NCBI GenBank assembly: GCA_022605955.1 | Contig: JAKCOZ010000039.1 | Coordinates: 2,294,001-2,358,000 of the forward strand | Length of the DNA stretch: 64,000 nt | Direction: 5' to 3' | Source: Rallus limicola | Taxonomy: Eukaryota > Chordata > Aves > Gruiformes > Rallidae | Shown here: positions 36,189 to 48,240 of the stretch, in pieces | How the letters are laid out: each line of letters starts with the position of its first letter | Position numbering within the stretch: the stretch's first letter is position 1 | The notes under the pieces: generated by a model | Told to the model about the DNA's origin: nothing | Databases searched by the model: none | What the model saw: the letters and a program-made list of their open reading frames with translations, nothing else | Position numbers and translations under genes: made by a program

Positions 36189-36238
36189 GGTCATCTCTAT
36201 TGTACTGCATACAGGTCATCTCCATGGTACTGCATACA
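36189..36238 (+). repeat. 25-bp tandem duplication, two copies
   Basis: GGTCATCTCTATTGTACTGC plus ATACA at 36189-36213 is repeated at 36214-36238 with two differences. Confidence 0.93.
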
Positions 36239-37494
36239 CAGGAAACTTATTTTGCTACCCCTGTTCCTTCACAGTTCTGTGACTTTAAGTAATTGTATCT
36301 GATTTAATTATGTCTTTCTGGGCAGTTAGACTGATACATTAATTTGTGGAACACCTTGCAGCCTTTGCTGAGCTTTTTATCCTGAGTATGCCCTCTCATT
36401 TTTGTCTATGAAGAGCCCTGCTAAGCTTGGATGTGTGAAGGAAAAAAAGCTCTCCAGACCTTTCCATCAGCTCAGTGGTGAAATGCCCCAGCTGCAACTG
36501 GCTTCTACTGATTTTGAAAAACTTTTGAAAGCCAGAGAAGCTGGTGGTCCAAGGCTTGACCCTCAGTGGAAACAAGAATAGGAGTCTTTGAGGATATACC
36601 CAACTCAGCAGGAGCAAACCCAGCATGATGGATACTGTGAAATCTGTACAGAATTTTAATGGATATTCAAATATATAAAAATCACAAAGTGGCTCCAAAA
36701 ATTGCCAGGGGAATAGTTCCCAATCCTACTACTGAAGTGCTGTTTGGTAAGAAAGGTCAAATAGCAAACTGCTGAGGACACACATAGTTAGCCAAAAATC
36801 ATGTTATCTTTTGGGACTGCCTCTCTGATTTACTAAGGTCAAACAGTCAACTGTGTTTTTGTCTGCCTTCCTTAGATGTGAACATTAAAAAAGCTAAAAC
36901 TATGACAAGTATTCAAAACACATCAATGATACTCTTCCAAACTGTCTCAAACCTGATTTCAGAGGAGACATCCGAAATTATTGTCCCTTTGTTTGCCTTA
37001 TGGTATTTTAATCCTTTGCTTGACTTGTGTCATTTTTTAAAAACTTTCCCTGCAACTAGAAGGGCTGGAAACAGCACTTATTTAAAATTAAGAAGGAAAT
37101 TTCACCTAATGTGGTGTCTGATCGGATTTTCATGATCTCTGAATGAAAACTCAGAGCTCCAAAATCAATACGCTGGAGATCAGAAGGGGGCAGGAGGTGT
37201 GTGTATGTGGGGGGCTGGGTGGGGTGGGTGGGAAGTGTTTCTTCAGTTAGAATTGGGATTAAGCATAATGGGTATGGCTTTGCCAGGTTTTCTGTGTGCC
37301 GCTGTCTTTGTTGGCATGTAGATATTCAGCATATAGACAGGGTTTCTTTCCGAAGCATTAAATCAGGTAGGAATTTCTCACGTTGATATTTTCTAGCCTG
37401 AGATTTAAGGAACTGGTTATTCTTGACTTCAAATAAGCACTTGGATTTCACCAGGTCTCTCTCAAGCAGGTGTTGTGACACCTACATAGGTACA
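36239..37494. other. Intergenic DNA, no gene recognised
   Basis: Nothing recognised apart from a G-rich patch at 37208-37232. Confidence 0.45.
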
Positions 37495-38678
37495 TGTGGT
37501 GTTTTCACATTGTCTGGAGGCCAGATGCCCACCAAAATTGGTCTGTCACTCTCCTTTTCAGCTGGATGGGGAGAAAATAGATATTGAGAGGCTTAGGAGT
37601 TGAGATAAGGACAGGGAGAGATCACTCTGCAATTAGTAGCACAGGCAAAACAGACTCCACACAAAATAAAGAAAACTCTCTAATTTATTACACTGCACTG
37701 CACACACAATGAGACCAGAGTTGGGTAATGAGAAGTGTGACCAGATCTCAAAGCAACTCCCCCCACCCCTCCCTTCTTCACAGGCTTCACTTTAGTCACA
37801 ATTTCTACCCCTTCTTACCCCACACTGTGTCATGGGGAGGGGCAGGGAATGAGGGTTTTGATCAGTTCCTCATGAGATGTTTTCCTTCTTAGCCAGGGCT
37901 GGGGGGTGGGGGGCATTCCTTACACCCTTCCCCTGCTGCACCATGGGGTCCCACCCACAGGAGACAGTCCTCCAATATGAGTCCTTTCCCACAGGGTTTC
38001 AGCTCTTCACCAGATGCCCCAGCATGCAGCACTTCTATGGCAGGTAGTCATAGAATCATAGAATGTCTCTCAGTCTCTCAGGCCCAGACTACTCCAGCCT
38101 GGTCCCCCAAGCACCATCTCCCCCAGCAAACCTGCTCCGGTGAGGGTATCTCTCACTCATCTCTGTGTCTCTGCCTCTCTCCATGGGCTGCAAGTGCTGG
38201 CAGATGCTCCAATGCAGGTCACAGTCTATTCTGTATGTCTCTACCTGCTCTAGCATGGGGCTTCTCCACGGGCTGAAGGTGTGGTCTCAGCCTTTTCCAT
38301 GGGCTGTGGGGGGACACCCACTCCACCATGGGTTTCTCCATGGGCTGCAGGGGCATCTTTCTCTCCAGCACCTGGGGCACCTCCTCCCCCACCCCCTTCA
38401 CTGGCCTTGGTGTCTGCACAGTTTCTTGCATCTTCTCACTCCCCTCTCTGGGGGCAAAAAGCAGCTGCTTGAGGTTTTTTCTTCCTAAATGTGACTCACA
38501 GAGCTGCTGTGACTGTTGCTGATGGGCTCAGCCTTGATCAGCAATGACTCCAGCCTTGAGCTGGCTGGTGTTTGCTCTGTGGGGCCTGCAGAGAGCTTCT
38601 GGCTGCTTCTTGCAGAAGCCACCTCTGCAGCCCTGCTTCCCCCACCAGAACACAGCCATGTACAACCACAATAGTGCA
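37495..38678 (-). mobile_element. Solo LTR of an avian ERVL-like endogenous retrovirus
   Basis: Read on the - strand the element starts near 38678 with a TATTGTGGTTGTACATGG-like opening. It passes through GTGGCTTCTGCAAGAAGC, several spaced copies of a GCAGCCCATGGAGA motif, a TTAAACTAATTT-like TAATAAATTAGAG poly(A) signal region (about 37675), then TGGAGTCTGTTTTGCCTGTG and GGTGGGCATCTGGCCTCCAG. It ends ACACCACA at 37495. This order is the one I know from bird ERVL-type LTRs. Retroviral coding sequence is not present on either side, so it is most likely a solo LTR. The family name is from memory and unverified, and no target-site duplication is obvious. Confidence 0.75.
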
Positions 38679-38854
38679 TGATGAGCAACACCAGCTATGT
38701 AGGTCCATGGTGAGTCATGACAATCATACAGGAATTTCCAGCTATTTTTGTAGACCTTTTGTAGGTCTTTCATGGCATTGCAAGCCAATTCTCACCTTCC
38801 TTCCCCCCAGATATTCCCCAAAGGTGAGATGCTGGTTTTGGCCTCCTATGCTTT

Positions 38855-39084
38855 ATATTAGGTATTAAAAAGAAATTCTTCCCTGTGAGGGTGGTGAGGC
38901 CCTGGCACAGGCTGCCCAGAGAAGCTGTGGCTGCCCCCTCCCTGGCAGTGTTCAAGGCCAGGTTGGGTGAGGACTTTGGGCAGCCTGGTCTAGTGGAGGG
39001 TCCCTGCCCATGGCAGGGGGTTGGACTGGATGATCTTTGAGGTCCCTCCCAACTCAAACCAGTCTGTGATTCTATGAATCTATG
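38855..39084 (+). mobile_element. CR1 LINE 3' end
   Basis: GTGAGGGTGGTGAGGCCCTG, CTCCCTGGCAGTGTTCAAGG, CCATGGCAGGGGGTTGGACT and the tail GTGATTCTATGAATCTATG. It lies 180 bases beyond the ERVL-like LTR and in the opposite orientation. Confidence 0.92.
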
Positions 39085-40258
39085 CTACAAATCACATGCA
39101 ACCCATTCTTGCATTCACCTAAATACAAACCCATGTTCCACACAAGCTTTCCAGAATGTCAGGATTGGCTCTGTCATCTCACACAGACCCTCCGATCTAC
39201 TCAGCAAAGGAGGGCAAGCCACACCTTTGTTTTGTAACGATTTTTTCCAGTGCAAAGGAACAAAAACTTGTCATTTTCTGCTCATTGGATTACACCACTG
39301 TGTATGTGGGGACTTGTGGTTTCAGTGATGGTGTCATACAAGCCCATATAGCATATAGCCATAATCAAATACTTTGTGCACAGCAAAACAAGTATGGCCA
39401 GAAGTATGGGTAGGCAGGGCTGTGGCAAGCTGGGAACAACCCAAGAGTGCAACAGCTCTGCTGATCTCATCTTGAAAAAACCTTAATCCCAGCTGTCATG
39501 GCTTCACAGATCTTCCCAAGCCTGGAAATGTAAAATGAGCTTCTGTGAGTCCTGTCCCAGACATTTTTTTCCCAATGTGATCATTGCCCTTGAGGAATTG
39601 CTTTGCCAGAGTTGAGGTACTCATCCACATGCAGAGCTAGACCCTGAAAAAAACCCTTTGTTTGGAGGGAGACCTGTGTTGGGGGATGGGGAGCAACAGT
39701 GTGCTGATGAAAGACTTGGTGGTAAAGTTGGGTGGGTTTTGTTCTGTTTTTTACAGGCAGAAGCAGCTGACAAATCCAGCCCTTCTGTGCTTTTTGTGTG
39801 GCATTACAAAATTAGAAAGTTGTTTTTCAACAAACACGAAATTGTTGAAGAATAGAAACTCAAGTGCCATAAATAGTGCTGGGCTCTTTGAAGCCACAAA
39901 GAGGAGGCTGTTCTGCTGGGAGATGCCAGGCCTGGGAGCATGGGGTTTCTTTGTCTGAACACTGTCAGTGCAGCAGCCAGTGTACTTTGAGCATGAGTCC
40001 CAGATTTGCTTCTCCTGTTAACTAGGGATGAAGAGGAAACAGCAATGAGCTGTGAGAGAGGACCAAGAGAGATCCAAGTCATTTAGCCCACTTGGCTCAA
40101 CCAGGCAGTGATCTTCTGAGGAGAGACATGGGAGGGTACAGACCAGGCCTGCAAGTAAAATTTGGAAGAGGGAAATTTTTTGAGTTCCCCATAGTGTTAT
40201 GCTTCTGTGCTGTCTCAGGAAGGATAAAGAAATGGCAGTTCCTAGTTTAGTAGGTTAA
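39085..40258. other. Intergenic DNA, no gene recognised
   Basis: No supported feature. Confidence 0.45.
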
Positions 40259-40815
40259 TCGAGGTCCTTCTCCCCCTCTATTCTGCCCTGGTGACACCGC
40301 ACCTGGAATACTGTGTCCAGTTCTGGGCCCCTCAGTTCAGGAAGGACATAGAACTCCTTGAAAGAGTCCAGCACAGGGCCACCAAGATGATTAAAAGAGT
40401 GGAACATCTTCCTTATGAGGAGAGGCTGAGAGGAGAGGCTTTAGCTTGGAGAAGAGGAGACTGAGGGGTGACCTTATTAAATTTTATAAATATGTAAAGT
40501 GCGAGAGTCAGGAGGACGAAGCCAGGCTCTTCTCAGTGATGGCCAGTGACAGGTCAAGGGGCAACAGGTGCAAGCTGGAGCATAGAAAGTTCCATGTGAA
40601 TATAAGGAGAAAGTTTTTCACTGTGAGGGTGACAGAGCACTGGCACAGGCTGCCCAGAGAGGCTGTGGAGTCTCCTTCTCTGCAGACATTCAAAACCCAC
40701 TTGGATGCATTTCGGTGCGATTTAGCCTAGGTGATCCTGCTCTGGCAGGGGGGTTGGACTAGATGATCTTTTGAAGTCCCTTCCAACTCCCAACATTCTG
40801 TGACTCTGTGATTCC
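40259..40815 (+). mobile_element. CR1 LINE 3' end, about 0.55 kb
   Basis: It starts in the ORF2 segment for [10 protein letters not shown] and continues with [24 protein letters not shown] coding and [12 protein letters not shown]. Then come [20 protein letters not shown] and the tail ACATTCTGTGACTCTGTGAT. One of the better kept copies; a small duplication of GAGAGGCT breaks the frame near 40435. Confidence 0.92.
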
Positions 40816-42891
40816 TTCTTTTAGGAAATACACCTTGGTCCTTGTCACCCATGTTTTTTGTATCAGGAATGGTGGCAGCTGATATAACAGGGTACCTGAC
40901 TGTAGGTTGTTGTTGCCCCCTGAAAAGAGCATTTTAGTGCCCTGTTTGAAACATTTGGAATTACCAGGTGCTGATGGGGTTAGAGCTGAGCTCAGCTGAA
41001 ACCCTTCTGTGGTTAAACTCCAGTGTCAGGAAGGGCAAAGTATGGGCAAGTTCGGTTGGGCACAACTTCCCAAAGTCATCAACTGTGAACCAATGATCAA
41101 ACTGAGCCCAAATACACAAGACAACTGTAGAAGTTTATTATGCTTTATCTGGTGCAAACGCACTGCTTCGGGCAATTGAGACCCCATCCTGCCTCCTTGT
41201 CTGCTTTCTGGATGGACAACATCTCTGCTTGAAACTTGGAGCTACTTTGTCCCCCAGCTGTCCATAACCATGCCTGGCTTTGCTCTATGACTGCTCAGCT
41301 TCCAGTGTGGGAAATGAAAATGGTCATTAAAACCCACTGACCCTCAAAAGAGCCCAAAATTAAACCCAAACTCTGTGTTAATGAAGGGTAAGGTGCTGTC
41401 TCTAATGGCTTCTGTCCTGTGTACTGCTTGCTGGCTAACTGCACAAGAGATGCTCATAAATGGGAACTTTATTAAATTTCGTTAAACAACGTGAGGAGTG
41501 AGGGCTGCACCTTTCAGCCCTGTCATGGGGGAGCTGCTGCAATAAAACCAAGGTTTTAAGCTAGGCCACAGAAAGCAGTCTAAACACACTCTGAGTTTTT
41601 ATTGTATGGGTATGGAGACGCTTTCTTAACTAATGAACACATGGTGAAGCTGTTAATCGGTTTTAGGCTGTAGCCTCTGTGCACTGCACTGTTTAATTTC
41701 TTGCTCAGCTTTCAGTCTGTGAATGGTGCAGGACTAAATGTCCCATGGAGGCAAGCTTGAGGGCAGAATACCACAACACAAGAGGGCTAGATACAATTTC
41801 TCCAAGGAACAGTAGCCAAGATGTGGGGGGAAAAAAGCCCTGCTAAAATCATCAGCTGAAGGAGCTGATGGAGCTGGCAGGGTTTCCAGATCATCAAGGA
41901 GTTGGGCAGGATTCCAGAGCTGCAGCGTACGAGCTAAACCCATTAACAGGATTTTTGGTTTTAAGATAATGAAAGATTGGTTAGGGATTGGGATTTCTTG
42001 GCCTCATGGGGCTTAGGAAATGCTAGGAACTTGGATGGTGATGGCTCTCCTTGGGGAAGTGGGCACAGGGGCTGCTCTGTGCCCACCAGCAGCCTCCCTC
42101 TGCCCCGTCTCGGTGCCCCAGTGCCTGCCTGATTCCCTGCAGGAGAGGTGCCCAGTACTGGGGTCTGTGCTGTGCCAGCTGCTCCCCCAGCCGAGGGAAG
42201 GGTGAGGTCCCCCATTTGGCCAGGCCCAGCTATGGTCTGCATCCAGAGGAGGATGGGGTTCCCTCCAAGCAGGGTGTCTTTCACATATTTTTGCTATATT
42301 CCCTATTCCTCTGGTTATTTGGACAAAGGAGTCGGTTCTTTCCAGGGACAGAACACACAAAACCCAGCCGGTGGCCACGACAGCCCAACGGGGTGTCTGC
42401 TCACACACTGTAAGGTCTGGGGCTTTGGTGCCAGGCTCTGCCTTTGCATTTGGAGGGGTTGGAGAGGCATTTTTGGTTTTAAGGATTTTCTAATAGGGCT
42501 GTGCTGATAGGATGGAGGAGCACATAGAAGTGAATCAGCCACTGACCGTGGGATCCAAGCCCAGGCAGATCCAGAGACAGGTTAGTGTGTGCTGGCACCC
42601 TCCTGAACAGCTGGCAGGACCTCGGGTGGGGGATAAGTCACCTTCTTGAGCTGCTTATTTGTCTGTGGCCTTAGGTTCCTCCTGCTTTTCTGAACACCAA
42701 GTATTGGAGCTGACATTCTCAGCTCTGACCCAGAGGACTGCCATCCTCCTGCTCCTTGGTGGCTGGTGGCCCCTGAGCGATTTGAGCCATGTTTGCTATG
42801 TCCACTGGAAGAGAAAAGAAATCCCCTCAGAATCTCATGATTTCTCTGTCCTTGTTCTTTTTTAATTTTACTTTTAATAAGTGTGTGGTAA
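40816..42891. other. Intergenic DNA, no gene recognised
   Basis: Moderately GC-rich between 42020 and 42450 with several overlapping open frames, none with recognisable family features. Confidence 0.45.
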
Positions 42892-43190
42892 TGTATTGGG
42901 TTTACGTGGCAAGGTTTTGGTAGCAGGGGGCTGCAGGGGTGGCTTCTGCTAGAAGCTTCCCCCATGTCTGACAGAGCCAATGCCAGCTGGCCCCAAGACA
43001 AGCTAGTTTTCTGGCAGGGCTTGTGACCACACAGGGGACCCACACTGGAGCAGTCTGGTCCTGAGGGACTGCACCACATGGAAGGGACCCACACTGGGGC
43101 AGTTGGTGAAGAGCAGCAGGCTGTGGAAAGGACTTAGGCCTGTCTCCCATGGGTGGGACCCGATGCTGGAGCAGGGGAAGGGTGTGAGGA
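42892..43190 (+). mobile_element. Partial ERVL-like LTR, internally deleted
   Basis: It opens TGTATTGGGTTTACGTGGCA, followed by GGGGTGGCTTCTGCTAGAAG, AGAGCCAATGCCAGCTGGC and a series of GACCCACACTGGAGCAGT-type units. It shares landmarks with the LTR at 37495-38678 but lies in the opposite orientation. The middle and the 3' part with the poly(A) signal are missing. Confidence 0.72.
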
Positions 43191-44190
43191 GAATGTAAGA
43201 AAAAATTAAGAGGCAAATGAAGGACAGTTACCTAGTTTTGGGCTGAGCATGAAACTTGAGTAATTCAAAGGAGGTTGATTTGTTTGTTTGTTTTTTTAAA
43301 CCCAGAAGATGCTGAATTCCTATTTTGAGGAAAAATGACTAAACTTTGACATTCGCTGCCTTGCCAGCCTAAGTTTCTCACAGTTACAGACGTATTTTCC
43401 CAGAAGAAATGATCCAGAGAAACAATGTGCCTTTTGTTAAGAGCAGCTGGTTGAGTTAAATAATGATGCTTTCAAACTCCTTCATGATAATCGAAGAAGC
43501 TTTGTGACATTTTGGTTTGCTGCCTGCCATCATCTCAAGTTCGGCGGGGCTTTGCAGGTGGTGGGGTGACAAAACGGGGTCCCCAGCCTCTCTGAAGAGG
43601 TGCCTTTGGCTTCTCATGCATGCACTGAGCGGGTTTCAGCCAAAAGCAGAGGGAGATACTACCCTGCAAAGCCCTGGCCTCATAGGGTGACAGTGGCCAG
43701 GAAAGAGCTGCCGGCTGGGATGCAGAGATGCCAAGTCTGGAGTCTGACACCTACTCGCAGCCACTCTCTACAGCACTCAAGAGGATTAAATGGAGATGGA
43801 AAAGAGCTCTTTTAGGGTCTCCTCTGTCTCAGTCTGTGCCTAGGCACACTCATGCTTGGCTGCTTGGTTTTGTTTGCCTCGGCTTGGCTTTTGGATCGCT
43901 TCCTGCCTCCTTACAGCCAACACTCTGGCATCTATTTCTGCTCTAATTTATTTATGATGAGTCCTCCTCTCCTGCTTTCCCTCTTCCTTGTTTTTGGTGG
44001 TAGAGGGAAGGATCTTTTGACTTTATGGGTTTTTTTTCAGAGAATAGGTGCTTCTTTTCTTTTTTTCCACCCCGCAAATCACATTCCCGAAGCAGCGTGA
44101 CACCGAGAGACGAGGGTGTGCACCAGACCCACACACTGGCTACGATTTTGGTAACAGATTTTATCACAGGTGTGCTGTGTAAAGTATGCA
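43191..44190. other. Intergenic DNA, no gene recognised
   Basis: No supported feature. Confidence 0.45.
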
Positions 44191-44685
44191 AATCACAGAA
44201 TCACAGAACCACTAGGTTGGAAAAGACCTTTAAGATGACCTAAAGATCATCAAGACCAACTGTTCCCGTCCTAAGCTAAACCATATCCCTAAGTACCTCA
44301 TCTATCCTTTTTTAAAACACATCCAGAGAAGGTGACTCAACCCCCTCCCAGGACAGGCTGTTCCAGGCCCCAATGACTCTTTCAGTGAATTTTTTTTTTC
44401 CTGATATCTAATCTGACCCTGCCCTGGTGCAGCTTTGTGCCATATACCTTTGTCCTGTCTCCTGTCACCTGGCTGAAGAGACCATCACCCACCTCTCTAC
44501 AACCTCCTTTCAGGTAGTTGTAGGCTTTGATAAGGTCTCCTCTGAGCCTCCTCTTCTCCAGGTTAAACATCCACAGCTCCCTCAGCCATTCCTCATATGA
44601 CCTCAATGTCCTTCTTACGGTGAGGAGCCCAGAACTGGACACAGCACTCAAGGTGCGGCCTCACCAATGCCGGGTACAAATGGCT
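44191..44685 (-). mobile_element. CR1 LINE 3' end, about 0.5 kb
   Basis: Read on +: AATCACAGAATCACAGAACC, AGGTTGGAAAAGACCTTTAA, CAGGCTGTTCCAGGCCCCAA, GTCTCCTCTGAGCCTCCTCT and GAACTGGACACAGCACTCAA. The - strand encodes [20 protein letters not shown] and [16 protein letters not shown] of ORF2. Confidence 0.92.
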
Positions 44686-44828
44686 TCTCAAAAGTCATTA
44701 TAGGGGTCATGCTTGGGCATTAAGGTAACGACCCACCGCAGCCTCTCAGCATACATTGCCAGCCTGCTTTAGCTAATTGCTCATAAAGTCTTTTAGCCAG
44801 ACTGTCTGGACAATGCCAGGAAAGGAAT

Positions 44829-44870
44829 GGGGGGGGGGGGGTGGGTGGGATGGGGGGGGTGGGGGGTGTC
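44829..44870 (+). repeat. G-rich low-complexity run
   Basis: A run of G tracts of up to 13 bases separated by single T/A-containing spacers (GTGGGTGGGATGGGG pattern). It satisfies the simple G-quadruplex pattern on the + strand. Confidence 0.9.
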
Positions 44871-47800
44871 TCATTTAGGGGACTTGCACAGACCTGTGCT
44901 AGAGATGTAACTGCCTGCCTGGCTGTCAGTCCCGAGTCACATCAGATGGTGGACTAAAGAGAAAGGAGGATTCCACAGAAAAAAGGGCTACCAAGTTTTG
45001 ACCTGCTTTTGGCAAATTAAAGCACCAGAATCTTCTGAGTGCTTTGTAAATAATTTTTAAAGACACTTTGTTTATATTTAAATAATACCTTGGCCTTTGG
45101 TGGTATCTGGCTCTTATCTAGCTGAATAATTTATATATTCATTTGCTTGTGGAATTAAAATGCATTTGATGAATTAAAAGGCAGAGAAAGGGTGCTCTGT
45201 GTTTTCACTACATTACAAAATGTATCAGTATAATATCACATGCTAAACCCCACCCCTAAATAAACAAATCTGTTTCAGCATTTCCTGCTCACCTTCCAGG
45301 CAGAGAGGGACATGAAGGGGTTGGTTGGGGACAGCAGGGAGCAGGAAGGATCTGCAGGGTGGTTTCAGATAATTTGGATGGAAAACAATGCACAGGGATA
45401 TTGGGGAATGAGATTTCTGTCCTGCCTTCTGCTGCTGAGTGCAGAGAGAGAGAAAGGAACTTCAGGCTGTCCCACAAACAAGCAGCAGTGAATCAGGCTG
45501 GCAGCATCCCAGGAGAACACAACCCCCAGTTGGGCAGAAGGAAGAGGCAGGTGAGGAGCAGCTGGTGGGGTCACCAGCTGGTATGGACGACCATGAGCTG
45601 CACAGGCCACCAGAGAGATGCCTAGATGTCCTTGTCCCTGCTAAATCTGTCCCTGCACTACCCTTCCCTTCACCACCCAAGCAGGAAGGGATGAGACAAT
45701 GCTCAAGTTGCTCCTTTGCTACCACCAAATATTTTTGGGAGGGGTACAGCGCATGCAGCACTGTGTTCCTTGCTGTGACATGTCTCTGTACATATGGGCA
45801 TAGGAGCATCCCTACCACTACCCATTTGGGGTTCTTTAAAGAACCCCAACTTACTTATCTCCATTTGGAAACTCTAGTAGGTGACCTTACAGATGTCAAA
45901 CCCATCCGAGCTGCAGTGCAGATGTTAGTACAGACAGCATGGAGCATGACTGAGTCATGACGACAGCAAAAGTATCTGGGACACTATTCCCTATATCACT
46001 CTCCCATATAACACATTTTCCTAAGTAAGTAATGCTATTTTTGGACCCCTTCCAACCCACCGTCTGCATGTAATATTGTCCTCTGACTCAGACAGCCCAG
46101 CCAGGGAAGTTAACCTAAAATAAAATACTTGTTTAGTGATTTGGACTGAAAAGGCTGTTGCTAAGAATGAGTTTTGTCTTGAGCCCCAGCACAAAAAGGG
46201 CTTTTGTTTTTCCCATTTGTGAGATGGATTTAGGTTATAGGTGTTCAGTGAAAGCTCAGGTTCACTAAGAGGTTCCAGAGACTCAAAAATTTTGGCTTGC
46301 ACTAGAAGGAACCAGCTCATGTGTATTTAAATGGGGGGGTGGGGGAGGAACCAGCTCACAACATTAGTATTCAGGGAACAAGCATGTTTTAGTTCACTCC
46401 CCATGCCCTGTTTGTCTGATGATGTTGACAAGCCTCAGTTCATCCTGAACGTGGTAGGGCAAGAGTTTATTTCCTGCCTGATGAGGATGTTTAAGCACAG
46501 AGTTGAAGGGTTGACGCCCATGGGACCATAATGGTTCTGACACTGACTTTGGGAGCCTTTCTGACTTTTAGAGACCTCTCACTGAGCCGACCCTCCCTGC
46601 ACGAGGATGGTTTTGTGTTGCGTGGTCCCCGCAGAGGGTCTTTGCCGTGACACAGCATCATCTCACTCCTGCCCTGCAAGCTGAACGTGCCTCCTCTGCT
46701 GAGCCTCTCCTGGCTTTGGGATGTGGTTTTTATTGTGGATAATTTTATTGCTGTGGCTGTGTCTGGTGGATCTTCCCAGCCATAATCCTTCACCTGCATG
46801 TTTCCACCTCTCTTCTACCCCTGTTTGCACTGGTGCTCAAGATAAGCCAGTTCAGGGAGCTGAGCAGGTTGAAAGTGAGGAATCTAACCTTTTCTCCCCT
46901 CCCTACTCTCTTTGCTTATGAATATTTTGGAATATGGGGGGAGCCCTCTGGTGCCAGGTGACACCCAGCTGATAGGGATTTGCAGCATCAGGCAACCACG
47001 GTGGAGGTCTAGTTTCCAGCCCTAGAATGTAATGCTTAACCTGTCCATAGCAAAACTTTCTGTGGTGACTGAGGAATCCAGGGTCAAAACCAGAGATGTG
47101 TTTTTACATTTTCAGTTGGCAGTTTACCTACTGTGATCAGTTATTTTCTTGAATAGGATCTTCCACGTGTGTCGTGTGGAAGGACAAAGACCTTTTCCAC
47201 ATGCAGCCAATGCCAGATGTTCAGACTAATGATGCTGTGACTGATGTTAGGGAGGTTGGTTTGGCTTTTTAAAGTAGATTTTCATTTGCTTATCCTTTCA
47301 ACAGTTGTAGGACGGGTAGTCCTGGAAAAGTTATTAGAATTTATATGCTGCCCTCATCCATCGAAAAAAACCTCTATAATCTTTGTCCTGAGGAATGTTG
47401 AACCTCTTCTTCAAAGCTTCCCACAGACACATCCTTCCCAGAAAATGCTGCTGACTTCAAAACGTTTTATTCAGTGATGATGCTGCGTCACTGACATCAC
47501 TGTCACAACAATCTCAGAAGCACTGCTGAGTGAGGCAATGTGTCACCTGCTTATTTTGATGATACCATGAACTCTAGATTGTTTTTTTTTAAGCTGTGTG
47601 TAGACTGAACACTACAGATAATCCTTTCATGCCTGCAGCATCGCTTAGTTGCTCTCTTTCTCAGAACTGCTGGTGCAGGATTGATACTGCACATCACATG
47701 GCAGCAACGTGCACACTGAGAAATAAGCCACTGATGGGGCTGTATTCACGCAGCAGTTTTGCAAAAGACTTTCTAAAACAGCCCACTTAGGAGTCAGCAC

Positions 47801-48240
47801 ATGACTGGTGATAAACACCGGCCTTTTCTGCTCTTAAGGATAAAACTGTCTAGCTTGGCTACTAGGAGATGACATCCTTCAGCTGAACTGCTTGCTCTGC
47901 AAGTGTTATTTTTTTTCTAGGGGAATTTGTTTGCTACAAACTGTTGTAAACAACCACACGTTCTTGTGTTTGAGATCACCAACATCCCCAGCAAAGAGCA
48001 TGGTCGCATCAAACAGCTACACTGAGAAGTGTCTTGGAAAAAAATACCCCTGGTAACACAGTCCCATTTGGTGTGGGAACTGGCACAGCAGTGTCTTGAC
48101 TTCACTGAGCTACTCCAACTGCTCAAACACTTTGGGCATCAGTATCTACCTTTAACTATGACACCCAGAGCAGCAAGCCAGGGTTAGAGACCGTAAGTTA
48201 CCACCTGAGATGTTCAGGGACTGCCAGGCGCATAATGGAC
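44871..48240. other. Intergenic DNA with a 24-bp palindrome
   Basis: No gene recognised. The only structured element I see is the perfect palindrome at 45826-45849. Confidence 0.45.
45826..45849. repeat. Perfect 24-bp inverted repeat without spacer
   Basis: The left arm TTGGGGTTCTTT is followed immediately by its exact reverse complement AAAGAACCCCAA. Confidence 0.95.

Noticed and set aside
42582..43094. 170-codon open frame on the - strand.
   Set aside because: Half of it is antisense to the ERVL-like LTR and the rest shows no family resemblance.
37495..43190. The two ERVL-like LTRs as the two ends of one provirus.
   Set aside because: They are inverted relative to each other and no retroviral coding sequence lies between them; an ordinary provirus has direct LTRs.
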